Of a stretch of 41,062 nt of DNA, positions 17,665 to 25,110 are shown in pieces; the stretch's first letter is position 1; each line of letters starts with the position of its first letter. Both the position numbers and the translations under genes were made by a program. The DNA is from Methylobacterium tarhaniae (GTDB lineage Bacteria; Pseudomonadota; Alphaproteobacteria; Rhizobiales; Beijerinckiaceae): positions 1-41,062 of the forward strand of contig NZ_LABZ01000038.1 of NCBI RefSeq assembly GCF_001043955.1. Reading direction: 5' to 3'. A model generated the notes under the pieces. The model was not told the DNA's origin and ran no database searches. It saw nothing but the letters and a program-made list of their open reading frames with translations.

Positions 17665-17736
17665 ACGTCTCGCAAGCCCGGAACATCGGACGCAGGGCAT
17701 CGGACGCAAGGCATCGGATGACGGCGATCGGCCAAT

Positions 17737-17763
17737 AAAAAAGGCGGCCCCCACGGGGCCGCC
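17737..17763 (-). terminator. Rho-independent terminator of the DUF1328 gene
   Basis: On the minus strand a 9-bp perfect GC stem (17755-17763 with 17743-17751) with a three-base loop is followed by six T (complement of 17737-17742). It lies 45 bp past the stop of the minus-strand DUF1328 gene. It is one of the two classic intrinsic terminators in the window. Confidence 0.85.
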
Positions 17764-17808
17764 CTGGTCCGGAGAGGCGGGCCCGCAGGGCCCGCCGGCC
17801 GGTTTACG

Positions 17809-17985
17809 TCAGATCCGGGGCGAGCGGCCGCGCATCAGGCCGAAGATGGCCGAGACGGCGAACAGCACGATCGCGACGAAGAACACGATCTTGGCCGCCT
17901 CCATGGCGGTGCCGGCGATGCCACCGAAGCCCAGCAGAGCCGCGACGAGGGCGACGACGAGGAAGGTGATAGCCCAGCCGATCAT
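17809..17985 (-). CDS. DUF1328 family small membrane protein
   Basis: A 58-residue protein with two membrane helices, matching DUF1328 (YtjA-like). The first helix is [20 protein letters not shown] and the second is [20 protein letters not shown], joined by the conserved [10 protein letters not shown] turn, and it ends in a basic tail (GRSPRI). The ATG at 17985 has GGGAG upstream. The family is widespread, often stress-responsive, and of unknown function. It is transcribed alone and ends at a strong terminator. Confidence 0.9.
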   Translation of the reverse strand: MIGWAITFLVVALVAALLGFGGIAGTAMEAAKIVFFVAIVLFAVSAIFGLMRGRSPRI

Positions 17986-18188
17986 TGGAAACTCCCGTAT
18001 CGAAGGCTGCTGGATTGCTTCGCGGCGCCGTGCAGAGAAGCGTTGCAGCAAGTTGAACGAGAAACCACCGGAGCGGGCGACAGGTTCCGTCGATTTTTTC
18101 GGATGAAAGCCGGCACTCGGGCGTGCGGCACGGCCTCACCGCGGCCCGGGGGCGGGGGGCCGTTCGCGTGCATCGCGATGTGGGAGAA

Positions 18189-18264
18189 TGGCTCCCCGAG
18201 CAGGACTCGAACCTGCGACAAGGCGATTAACAGTCGCCTGCTCTACCAACTGAGCTATCGGGGA
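18189..18264 (-). tRNA. tRNA-Asn (GTT)
   Basis: The minus strand folds into a full cloverleaf of 76 bases including an encoded CCA. The acceptor arms are TCCCCGA and TCGGGGA, the D-loop contains AGTTGGTAGA, the anticodon loop is CTGTTAA with anticodon GTT, and the T arm is GCAGG-TTCGAGT-CCTGC. Confidence 0.95.
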
Positions 18265-18535
18265 TCGCGGCGGGACCTCTACCCAAGGCGGGCAGGGTGC
18301 GCAAGGGGATTCTCGGCGGATTCTCGGCGGATTCTCGGGCGCGGGGGGTTTTTTGCGAGCCGGCTCACTTCGCGGCCGTCCATCGCGGTTTTGCCGCCGG
18401 ATCCCTGTTGCGGAGCCGGGGCGGGCTCTGCTAATGAGCCCTCGTCCCCGGGTCGTCCGCCCGATGCCGGGGAGACGGCGCGCCGGCCCTTCGAGCCCGG
18501 CCCGCACGATCGCCGGCTGTCAGGCCGGCCCGGAT

Positions 18536-18609
18536 GGCCTCGTGGCGGAGTGGTTACGCAGAGGACTGCAAATCCTTGCACCCCGGTTCGATTCCGGGCG
18601 AGGCCTCCA
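18536..18609 (+). tRNA. tRNA-Cys (GCA)
   Basis: A complete cloverleaf of 74 bases including encoded CCA. Acceptor arms are GGCCTCG and CGAGGCC with discriminator T, the anticodon loop is CTGCAAA with anticodon GCA, and the T arm is CCCGG-TTCGATT-CCGGG. Its last 16 bases are repeated exactly at 22217-22232, which marks this gene as the integration site of the downstream island. Confidence 0.95.
18594..18609 (+). repeat. attL: 16-bp core repeat within tRNA-Cys
   Basis: Sequence CCGGGCGAGGCCTCCA, the 3' half of the T stem through the CCA of tRNA-Cys. It is an exact match to 22217-22232. Tyrosine integrases commonly use this part of tRNA genes as crossover site. Confidence 0.8.
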
Positions 18610-18652
18610 ATTTTCCTTCTAAGTTATTGATTTCATTGAAGAATTTGGGACG

Positions 18653-18684
18653 ACTCCCAAACCTGGAACTCCAGGTTTGGGAGT
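18653..18684. repeat. Perfect 15-bp-arm palindrome at the island's left end
   Basis: Arms ACTCCCAAACCTGGA (18653-18667) and its exact complement (18670-18684) flank a two-base centre. It lies 44 bp inside the island from the core repeat. It could be a binding site for a recombinase or accessory protein, or a terminator-like hairpin that insulates the tRNA from the island. The rest of 18685-18936 holds no convincing plus-strand gene. Confidence 0.8.
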
Positions 18685-18936
18685 TGCCGCGCGTAAGCAG
18701 CCCTAGCGCGCCGCAAGGGCATCTGGCTTTGGCGGGGCAACCGGCACTTCCCAGTCCTTCGCGTTGATGCCCCCACAAGGTTCCTTGCCACGTCGAACCT
18801 CTCGGCGTTCGGCGATTGGAGCGGTGCTGCGACTCCCTGTCCAATGCCCAATGCGGCAAGGCAGCGGTTTGCTTGACGCCTCGGTTCGGTGCACCTTGTC
18901 GCCGCGATGCCGCGAAACCGAGGCCAGAAGCTGTCC

Positions 18937-19755
18937 ATGCCTACCTCCCAGCTCCCTAAGTTCGGGAAGCCGCCCGTCACGGAGGTGGTCTGCGGAATTT
19001 ATTTCGAGAACCTCGATGCGCTCCAGGTTCCGCTGGTCGGAAGGCTCTGGGAGCGCCTGAAACATGACTTCCCAAGAGCTGAAACTAAACCAACGCTACC
19101 GCCGACTATATCCGCTTCCGGACCGTCGGACATGTTTATCCAATTGCAGTTTGGCGCCGCTGAGCCTAGTCCATTCCCACGGATTTGGTTTGTGAGCGAA
19201 GACGACAGTTCTCTTGTTCAGCTTCAGCGCGACAGGTTGATAATTAACTGGCGCAGGCGGGATGCAGACGCCAGATATCCAAGCTACGATATTATTTCTA
19301 CAAAACTTCGAGAAGTGGTAGATATATTTTCCGATTTTACAAAAGAAGAGAATATTGGCACACTGATTACTATTGGACTTGAGATTGGCTACGTTAATAC
19401 ACTTCTGTACGGCCATGAACTCGCCGGGCCTGAAGATGTAGGAACCGTCATTCCGATGCTTGCGTGGCGACCAAAAGGTGAGGCGCCTCGCTTCCCTGTC
19501 ACCGGGCTGGGATGGAACGCCGACCTCGGCCTGCCGGGTGGAGGCAGCCTGTCTGTGACCCTTAATACGACGCATAGGCCGAGTGACGGCCGCGGCGTGG
19601 CTCGTTTGGACCTCCTTGCCAGAAAATTTTCGCCGAACCTCGCAACCAGTGCTATATGGGAGTGGTTCGACCTTGCGCACGAGGCGATCGTGACGACCTT
19701 CGCGGACATCACGGACGCCGGCGTCCAGCACGAGGTGTGGGGAAGGGAAAAATGA
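18937..19755 (+). CDS. TIGR04255 family protein
   Basis: A 272-residue soluble protein that matches the sporadically distributed TIGR04255 family. The N-terminal signature is LPKFGKPPVTEVVCGIYFEN (about 6-25), followed by a WERLKHDFPRAE helix. The central signature reads IWFVSEDDSSLVQLQRDRLI then INWRR, and then YPSYD. No enzymatic motif is recognised in the family. The sequence is AT-rich and horizontally acquired. The ATG at 18937 is chosen by homology of the N-terminus; an ATG at 18907 and a GTG at 18889 are in frame. Its stop overlaps the next start (ATGA), so it is the first gene of a coupled cassette. Confidence 0.8.
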   Translation: MPTSQLPKFGKPPVTEVVCGIYFENLDALQVPLVGRLWERLKHDFPRAETKPTLPPTISASGPSDMFIQLQFGAAEPSPFPRIWFVSEDDSSLVQLQRDRLIINWRRRDADARYPSYDIISTKLREVVDIFSDFTKEENIGTLITIGLEIGYVNTLLYGHELAGPEDVGTVIPMLAWRPKGEAPRFPVTGLGWNADLGLPGGGSLSVTLNTTHRPSDGRGVARLDLLARKFSPNLATSAIWEWFDLAHEAIVTTFADITDAGVQHEVWGREK

Positions 19756-20204
19756 TTTACGACCTCGCTAATTACACCGAGGCCATGCCGGCCACGGCAT
19801 CGCGGGGCACACCGTTCGCCCTCTACTCTGACCTCGATCCAACGCGTGAGTCGTCGATTCACAATAGCAGGCTTGCCCATCTCGTTGATGCCATTCGTCA
19901 ACTGCCTGCGCATGCCAAGGACATGGACTATGCCGACGTGTCCCCGGTTACCATGCAGATCGCTATCGACTTTGTGCGGAGGCTGCCGCTCAATCGCGCA
20001 CTGCCGAAGGTAGCGGTCGACGATGAGGGTGACATTCTTATGCGTTGGGCGGAACCGACCGGGCGTTGCGCCTTGACCGTTGCCCACCAGGTCCTTCACA
20101 TGACCGCCAACCCTGGCTCCAACTCCACGCACGTCGAGCCCCTCGTTTACAATGGCGGACACATCCCTCCCGCTCTCCTCCAGCACATTCCCATCCGAGC
20201 CTGA
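19752..20204 (+). CDS. Unknown island protein, second gene of TIGR04255 cassette
   Basis: A 150-residue soluble protein. It starts at an ATG that overlaps the TIGR04255 stop by four bases, with AAGGGAAAA as ribosome-binding site. A segment near 90-104 (KVAVDDEGDILMRWAEP), then a small beta region, then HIPPALLQHIP near the C-terminus, resembles a pattern I recall from small proteins encoded beside TIGR04255 genes elsewhere (an acidic D-G-(E/D)-I-x-L-x-W motif, a beta sheet, and an IP-x-x-L-x-x-I tail). That recollection is not a database match. No membrane helix, no signal peptide, and no catalytic motif is seen. Confidence 0.7.
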   Translation: MIYDLANYTEAMPATASRGTPFALYSDLDPTRESSIHNSRLAHLVDAIRQLPAHAKDMDYADVSPVTMQIAIDFVRRLPLNRALPKVAVDDEGDILMRWAEPTGRCALTVAHQVLHMTANPGSNSTHVEPLVYNGGHIPPALLQHIPIRA

Positions 20205-20697
20205 CGACGCCACGACTGCCACGCCGGCGGTCCGGGACATCTCCGACGACGACGTAGTCTCTAGGCACATCTTCGCTCCACGAATGGTCGGCCCTGCCGC
20301 TGACTTCGTGTGGGAGGAGGTGTTTCAATTCTCGACCAGCCATGGGCTGGCTGAGTCGGTTGCGTTGCGCACGGTGGTCCCAACGGATGGCGAGGTACAC
20401 GGACTTGGTTGTGACAAGCAGGCTCGCGACCGCGCGCGGGATGAGGCCAGAGGACGCGCCGGCCCAACCTACCGTGGCTGCATCGACGCGCTCGTACGCG
20501 CAATCCGCACACGACACACCACGAACAAGCACCGCTTCTCAGTTACTCATGCTCCGGAAGAGGGCGACTGGCACGCGCGCATCACGGTGATGCTAGCCGA
20601 AGGCACGGCCAAACTCAGCAAGCAGGACAAGCAGGACGTGCGCGAGATCATGGCACAGGTGTTTGATGGTGGCCTGAAGGGCCACACCTGCCCCTAA
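20152..20697 (+). CDS. Unknown island protein, third gene of TIGR04255 cassette
   Basis: A 181-residue soluble protein whose first 53 bases overlap the preceding gene in another frame. After a Ser/Thr/Asp-rich, probably disordered N-terminus of about 35 residues comes VSRHIFAPRMVG, then a region HGLAESVALRTVVPTDG, and a C-terminal HARITVMLAEGTAKLSKQDK followed by a helix. The order (SR-x-I-F start, GL-x-E middle, H-A-x-I near the end followed by a helix) resembles third members of TIGR04255 loci as I remember them; this is not verified. A true start inside the overlap, shortening the N-terminus, is possible. Function unknown. Confidence 0.65.
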   Translation: MADTSLPLSSSTFPSEPDDATTATPAVRDISDDDVVSRHIFAPRMVGPAADFVWEEVFQFSTSHGLAESVALRTVVPTDGEVHGLGCDKQARDRARDEARGRAGPTYRGCIDALVRAIRTRHTTNKHRFSVTHAPEEGDWHARITVMLAEGTAKLSKQDKQDVREIMAQVFDGGLKGHTCP

Positions 20698-20805
20698 CCA
20701 TGGTCGGTACCCCACGATTTGTTCATTGCCACGCTGTAGGATACACCCCGAAGTGCCCGGGAATCACCTGGTCTCGTCACCCGCTCGGACGCAGCGAGTG
20801 CCATC

Positions 20806-21249
20806 ATGAACAGACGCAATCTGCTCCTTGCAATCCTAGCGGCTGCCGACGGACAAACATACGAGCCCGTGCAGGTGCAGAAAGCAACCTTTCTGATAAT
20901 TCGTAATATACCTGCGCTCGTTGATGAGGGCGAATCTTACTCCTTCAGACCATATGACTACGGCCCATTCGACAGCGCTGTTTATGAAGAGGCTGAGGGA
21001 CTTGAGCGTGAGGGTCTCGCCCTAATCCGCCCCTCCATGATCGGCCGCTGGAAGACATACGCTGCAAGCCAGCAGGGCATCGCCGAGGGCGGGCGTATCC
21101 TTAATGGACTTGCGCCCGAGATCCGCCGATATCTTGTCGAGGTAGCCGGCTGGGTTCGATCTCAGAGCTTTAGCGGACTCGTCACTGCCATATATCAAGC
21201 ATACCCGGAGATGAGAGCCAACAGCGTCTTTCAAGGAAGTCGCACGTGA
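20806..21249 (+). CDS. SocA/YwgA-like winged-helix protein
   Basis: A 147-residue soluble protein. The N-terminal half has the pattern of the SocA (DUF4065) and YwgA families: a helix RRNLLLAILAAADG, then VQVQKATFLI, then SFRPYDYGPFDSAVYEEAE with GLEREGL. The C-terminal helix ends IYQAYPEMRANSVF. Related families include antitoxins and proteolytic adaptors (SocA of Caulobacter links a toxin to ClpXP) and Panacea antitoxins. It starts at an ATG after a 108-bp gap from the previous gene and overlaps the next gene by GTGA, so the two are translationally coupled. Confidence 0.7.
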   Translation: MNRRNLLLAILAAADGQTYEPVQVQKATFLIIRNIPALVDEGESYSFRPYDYGPFDSAVYEEAEGLEREGLALIRPSMIGRWKTYAASQQGIAEGGRILNGLAPEIRRYLVEVAGWVRSQSFSGLVTAIYQAYPEMRANSVFQGSRT

Positions 21250-22043
21250 CGGTTGTCGTTGGCGCACGTTGCTCCGACGGAATCGTCGTTGGGGCCGATA
21301 GTATCTCAACATCTGCTAATGGGCGAAACCCGCTCATCCAGATCCGCTCCGACGACAAAATCCGCATTGTCCGAGATCAAGCCATAGTTGTTGGGAGTGG
21401 GAGCATTGGTCTCGCCCAGCGCTTCGAGCACCTCGTTGGCCGCTCCATAGATGGCGGCGTTTTCAACCGCTGCTGTCACGATTGTCTTTTTACCGTCGCC
21501 AACGAGGTCCGCGAGGACTTCACCGGGAGCGGTGTCCACTTCGCCCCACAAGGCCATGGATACGGCTTCGGCGCCATGGTTGCCGCCCCTATCGACGGCC
21601 AAGCTGAACTCATTGAGTTCAACACTTTCGACATGCAGCCAGAGCGAAAAACCTCCCTTCGGCACTGGGTTTCCATGGGGTCTGGACAAGCGCTCGCCGA
21701 CCCTTTCCTCGCCTTTATCAGCCGTGTTTTCTGGGGTGAGCGCGAACCAACCGTAGCCGCTGCGACAGTTGGCCTATGTTGGGCTTTGGAGCACGCTATC
21801 CAACATGCACCAGGTGGCGTAGGTCTTCCGTTACGCATTGCTGTTCTGCGCCGCGAAGAGGGTGTGTGGCGCGCAAGGCTCCTGAGTGAAAACGAATTGC
21901 AGGAACCGCGTCAGCACATCGCAGAGATTGAAGCTCGCATCTCACGCTACGCACAGGAAGGAATTGCTGCCGGCGCGGTCCAGGTGTCCGCACCTCCAAC
22001 ACCGCCGGACGTGGCAGTGGCACAATTCAGCCAAGTGCCATAG
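21246..22043 (+). CDS. Stand-alone proteasome-like Ntn hydrolase
   Basis: A 265-residue protein of the proteasome beta/HslV fold (peptidase family T1-like). The N-terminus, MTVVVGARCSDGIVVGADS, places Thr2 right after the initiator Met, Asp18 in GADS and Lys38 in SDDKIRIV, equivalent to proteasome Thr1, Asp17 and Lys33. AIVVGSGSIGLAQRFEHLV and WVSMGSGQALAD (GSG 145-147) match the later conserved strands and Ser129 loop. The RD motif near Asp166 is not visible (HAPGGVGL instead). The C-terminus is a charged helix and proline-rich tail. The start is a GTG overlapping the upstream stop. It is not clustered with hslU or any ATPase here. Confidence 0.75.
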   Translation: MTVVVGARCSDGIVVGADSISTSANGRNPLIQIRSDDKIRIVRDQAIVVGSGSIGLAQRFEHLVGRSIDGGVFNRCCHDCLFTVANEVREDFTGSGVHFAPQGHGYGFGAMVAAPIDGQAELIEFNTFDMQPERKTSLRHWVSMGSGQALADPFLAFISRVFWGEREPTVAAATVGLCWALEHAIQHAPGGVGLPLRIAVLRREEGVWRARLLSENELQEPRQHIAEIEARISRYAQEGIAAGAVQVSAPPTPPDVAVAQFSQVP

Positions 22044-22143
22044 AGCCGAACTACGATCTTATCGTCCCTTGCCAAGAGGGCTCGAACTCGTCCATTGTCG
22101 GCCTCCAAAGTTTGGGGAACCGGTTGGGAACAGGCCTGAAAAG

Positions 22144-22207
22144 CCTTGAATTTCAACGAAGCGGAAAGTCCCAAACTCTTGAGCTAACCCCTTGAATTTT
22201 TAAGGGG
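22144..22207. repeat. Right-end repeats: possible integrase arm sites and hairpin
   Basis: The 10-mer CCTTGAATTT occurs twice, at 22144-22153 and 22190-22199. A hairpin CCCCTT...AAGGGG spans 22188-22207 just before the right core repeat. Paired short direct repeats 10-70 bp from a core are typical of integrase arm-binding sites; that function is inferred. Confidence 0.45.
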
Positions 22208-22216
22208 AATGGAAGG

Positions 22217-22232
22217 CCGGGCGAGGCCTCCA
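22217..22232 (+). repeat. attR: second copy of the 16-bp tRNA-Cys core
   Basis: An exact copy of 18594-18609, with flanks that do not match. Base composition returns to high GC just beyond it, which fixes the right island boundary here. Confidence 0.8.
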
Positions 22233-22378
22233 CCCTTCATCTCCCGATTTCGATGCAGATCAGCCCGGCGCTCGCATGCGAGACCGGGCTTTCCCGGATC
22301 CTTGCCTTTTGGCCGGCGATCCACCACAACCGCGTCGCCCGACGGCTTGACCGTCGCTCAAGCTCTCCAGAGACGTTC

Positions 22379-23047
22379 ATGCTCGACTACGCGCAAGCGC
22401 GCCGCCTCATGGTCGATTGCCAGCTCCGGACGTTCGACGTGACCGACATCGCGCTCCTCGACGCGTTCGACGCCGTCCCCCGCGAGCGGTTCATGCCGGC
22501 GGACCGGGAGGCCTTCGCCTATATCGACCAGCCGCAGGCGGTCGGGACCGAGAACGGCGAGACCCGCTTCATGCCGGCCCCGATGGTCCTCGCCCGCCTG
22601 ATCCAGGCGCTGGCCCTCAAGCCCGGCCACCGCGTCCTCGAGGTCGGAACCGGCCTCGGCTACGGCGCCGCGCTCCTGCGCCGCCTCGGCGTCGAGGTGG
22701 TCGCCCTCGAATCGCTCCCCGGCCTCGCGGCGGCCGCGCAGGAGCGCCTGGCCCAGGCAGGAGCGGGCGACGGCGTGACCGTCGAGGTCGGCCCGCTCGA
22801 GAAGGGCGCCGCCAGCCACGCTCCCTACGACGCGATCCTGGTCAACGGCCAGGTCGAGCAGCGCCCGCAGGGCCTGCTGGACCAGCTCGCCGATGGCGGC
22901 CGCCTCGCCTGCGTCCAGGGGCAGGGCCGCCCGGCCAAGGCGACCCTGTGGGTGCGCTCCGGCGACGCCTTCGGCTCGCGCCCGCTCTTTGACGCGACCC
23001 TGCCGGCCTTGCGCGCCTTCGCGGTCGAGACCGGCTTCGCGTTCTGA
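22379..23047 (+). CDS. Protein-L-isoaspartate O-methyltransferase-like
   Basis: A 222-residue SAM-dependent methyltransferase of the Pcm family. The N-terminus MLDYAQARRLMVDCQLRTFD with DITD-like continuation and the AVPRERFMP motif (31-40) are diagnostic. Motif I is EVGTGLGYGA (88-97). This is the alphaproteobacterial branch that often precedes tolC; it lacks some substrate-binding residues of true Pcm, so repair activity on isoaspartate is uncertain. The ATG at 22379 is chosen because upstream codons read into the island boundary. Its neighbour tolC supports the common pcm-tolC order. Confidence 0.85.
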   Translation: MLDYAQARRLMVDCQLRTFDVTDIALLDAFDAVPRERFMPADREAFAYIDQPQAVGTENGETRFMPAPMVLARLIQALALKPGHRVLEVGTGLGYGAALLRRLGVEVVALESLPGLAAAAQERLAQAGAGDGVTVEVGPLEKGAASHAPYDAILVNGQVEQRPQGLLDQLADGGRLACVQGQGRPAKATLWVRSGDAFGSRPLFDATLPALRAFAVETGFAF

Positions 23048-23574
23048 GCACCGGCACGCGGGACGGCCGGGCCGGTCCCGCGGCCGCATCGACCACCTCC
23101 GGAAGAGGGTGGTCCTCCGCCGATCTGACAGGCGGACCGGCGGCCCGGTCCGGGGCCGTCCCTGGCGATTTTTCTTGAGCGGCCCGGATGGATCGGGCCG
23201 GGGCTGCGGCCCCGAGCCCTCCGGCCTGGGCCTGCCGGCCCGGGCACCCGCCCGGTACGCGCGGCGACCGCGCGCGGAAGCACTTCATTCACCAATGACT
23301 TGCAGGTTGCGCCCCCCGGCCTTGGCCCGGACTGGGATGCGACGCGAATCGCCGTTGCGCGCCGGACGACATCCACGGCTGACCTGAAGACACCTGTCGC
23401 TTTTTTGCGGCACTGGCGACCAAACACAGTCCTCCACAGCGCGGAGGCGGTGCTCCCGGAAGCACCCTCGGTTAAGGTCACGCTCGAGGTGGGCACAGCG
23501 ATATGACGAACCGGTTCCGCCGCCCGCGGCGCAGAGCCGGTCGAATGTGGGCTAGCCGCACAGGGTAGACAGGC
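23048..23574. other. 527-bp intergenic region before tolC
   Basis: No credible gene. A 7-bp stem hairpin (23134-23151) followed 20 bp later by a short T run may end the upstream transcript. The tolC promoter and leader must lie in this gap, but no clear -35/-10 pair is visible. Confidence 0.45.
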
Positions 23575-24978
23575 GTGACTGACACAGGAACTCGGGCGTT
23601 CCGCGGGCTTCGGCTGGGCGGGTTCGCCGCCATGGCGCTCGCCATGGTGGGCCAGGGCGCGGCCGCAGAAACCCTGGAGAGCGCGCTCGCGCGGGCCTAT
23701 GCGGGCAACCCGACGCTCAACGCACAGCGCGCCGGCCAGCGCGCCAACGACGAGAACGTGCCGCGGGCTCTGGCGGGCTATCGCCCGACGGTCAGCGCCG
23801 CGGCCAGCATCGGCGTCAGCAACGTCTCCGGCACGTCCGGCGCCCTTGGTGGGCGGGACGGCGGCTCGCAGACCCTGATCCCCGGCTCGGCCGGGCTCAC
23901 GGTCAACCAGACCCTGTTCAACGGCTTCCGGACCGACAACCAGACCCGGCAGGCCGAGTCGCAGGTGCTGGGCGGCCGCGAGACCCTGCGCAACACCGAG
24001 ATGCAGACGCTGTTCCAGGCAGCGCAGGCCTACATGAACGTGCTGGCGGACACCGCCACGCTGGAGCTCAACCGCAACAACGTCGAGGTCCTGGAGGAGC
24101 AGCTCCGCCAGACCCGCGACCGCTTCAACGTCGGCGAGGTCACCCGCACCGACGTCGCCCAGGCCGAGGCGCGGCTCGCCGGCGCCCGGGCCCAGGTCAG
24201 CCTGGCCGAGGCCAACCTGCGCACCAGCATCGCGACCTACCGGCAGGTGATCGGCGTCGAGCCGCGCCAGCTCGCCCCCGGCCGGCCGATCGACCGCTAC
24301 GTGCCCCCGACCCTGACGGCGGCGGTGGAGATCGGCCTCGCCGAGCACCCGGCGATCCTCTCCGCCCTGCACTCGGTCGACGCGGCCGAGGCGCAGGTGA
24401 AGATCGCCGAATCGTCCCTCTACCCGACGGTGTCGGTGAGCGGCAACGCGGCGCAGGTCTTCGACCAGCAGATCGCCAATACCCGCTTCTTCCAGGGCTC
24501 GATCGTCGGCCAGCTCACGGTCCCGCTCTACCAGGGCGGCGCCGAGTACGCGCAGATCCGCCAGGCCAAGGAGCAGGTCGGCCAGACCCGGCTCCAGGCC
24601 GAGCTTACCCGCGACCAGGTCCGCGCCGGCATCGTCACCGCCTGGGGCGCCCTGGAGGCGGCCAAGGCCCGCGTCATCGCCTCGCAGGCCCAGGTCCAGG
24701 CCAACGAGGTGGCGCTGAACGGCGTGCGCGAGGAGGCCCGGGTCGGCCAGCGCACCACCCTGGACGTGCTGAACGCCCAGCAGGAACTCCTGACCGCCCG
24801 CGTCAGCCTGATCGCCGCCCAGCGCGACCGGGTGGTGGGCTCCTACCAGGTGGTGCAGACCGTCGGCCGCCTCACCACCCGTTTCGTCGCGGTCCCGGTG
24901 ACGCAGTACAGCGCCAAGCAGCACTACGACCAGGTCAAGGACCTCTGGTACGGCGTGCGCACGCCGGACGGCCGCTGA
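23575..24978 (+). CDS. tolC: TolC-family outer-membrane channel protein
   Basis: A 467-residue TolC-type protein forming the outer-membrane and periplasmic tunnel of type I secretion and RND efflux systems. It has a signal peptide (hydrophobic core GGFAAMALAMVGQGAAA, mature start ETLESALARAY). The two-fold repeat of the family is visible: GNPTLNAQRAG... and EHPAILSALHSVDAAEAQVK, plus matching helices with FNVGEVTRTDVAQAEARLAGA and ARVGQRTTLDVLNAQQELL. The start is GTG at 23575 with AGGC upstream. An 8-bp stem hairpin spans its stop codon (24969-24990). It may serve the RND pump further downstream. Confidence 0.94.
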   Translation: MTDTGTRAFRGLRLGGFAAMALAMVGQGAAAETLESALARAYAGNPTLNAQRAGQRANDENVPRALAGYRPTVSAAASIGVSNVSGTSGALGGRDGGSQTLIPGSAGLTVNQTLFNGFRTDNQTRQAESQVLGGRETLRNTEMQTLFQAAQAYMNVLADTATLELNRNNVEVLEEQLRQTRDRFNVGEVTRTDVAQAEARLAGARAQVSLAEANLRTSIATYRQVIGVEPRQLAPGRPIDRYVPPTLTAAVEIGLAEHPAILSALHSVDAAEAQVKIAESSLYPTVSVSGNAAQVFDQQIANTRFFQGSIVGQLTVPLYQGGAEYAQIRQAKEQVGQTRLQAELTRDQVRAGIVTAWGALEAAKARVIASQAQVQANEVALNGVREEARVGQRTTLDVLNAQQELLTARVSLIAAQRDRVVGSYQVVQTVGRLTTRFVAVPVTQYSAKQHYDQVKDLWYGVRTPDGR

Positions 24979-25110
24979 CCGCAGCGGCCGGGATGGCGCA
25001 CGCCTCCCTGTGAGTTGCGGGCGGCCTCGCTTGTGCGGGGCCGGTCCTGTGGAATACTGCGTAACCGACACCCCGACCCTCCCCATCTCTGCACTCGAGC
25101 GTTGAGCCGG

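Larger units (their letters stand above)
18594..22232. mobile_element. 3.6-kb genomic island inserted at tRNA-Cys
   Basis: The island runs from the 3' end of tRNA-Cys to a second copy of the same 16 bp. Inside, the DNA is more AT-rich than both flanks (most clearly 19200-19420), with codons such as ATA, TTA and AAA that are rare in neighbouring genes. It carries five plus-strand genes in two overlapping groups and no integrase, transposase or excisionase. It therefore looks like a non-autonomous element that relied on an integrase in trans, or a degraded remnant that has lost its own. Confidence 0.8.

Noticed and set aside
18703..18890. Minus-strand frame ending with the plausible peptide NAKDWEVPVAPPKPDALAAR
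   Set aside because: The end looks protein-like and could be a remnant of an older gene at the island's left end, but the upstream part has no recognisable domain and lies opposite the TIGR04255 start. Too weak to annotate.
22044..22200. Possible remnant of an integrase at the right end of the island
   Set aside because: No tyrosine- or serine-recombinase motif can be found in any frame; the short peptide encoded has no supporting features.
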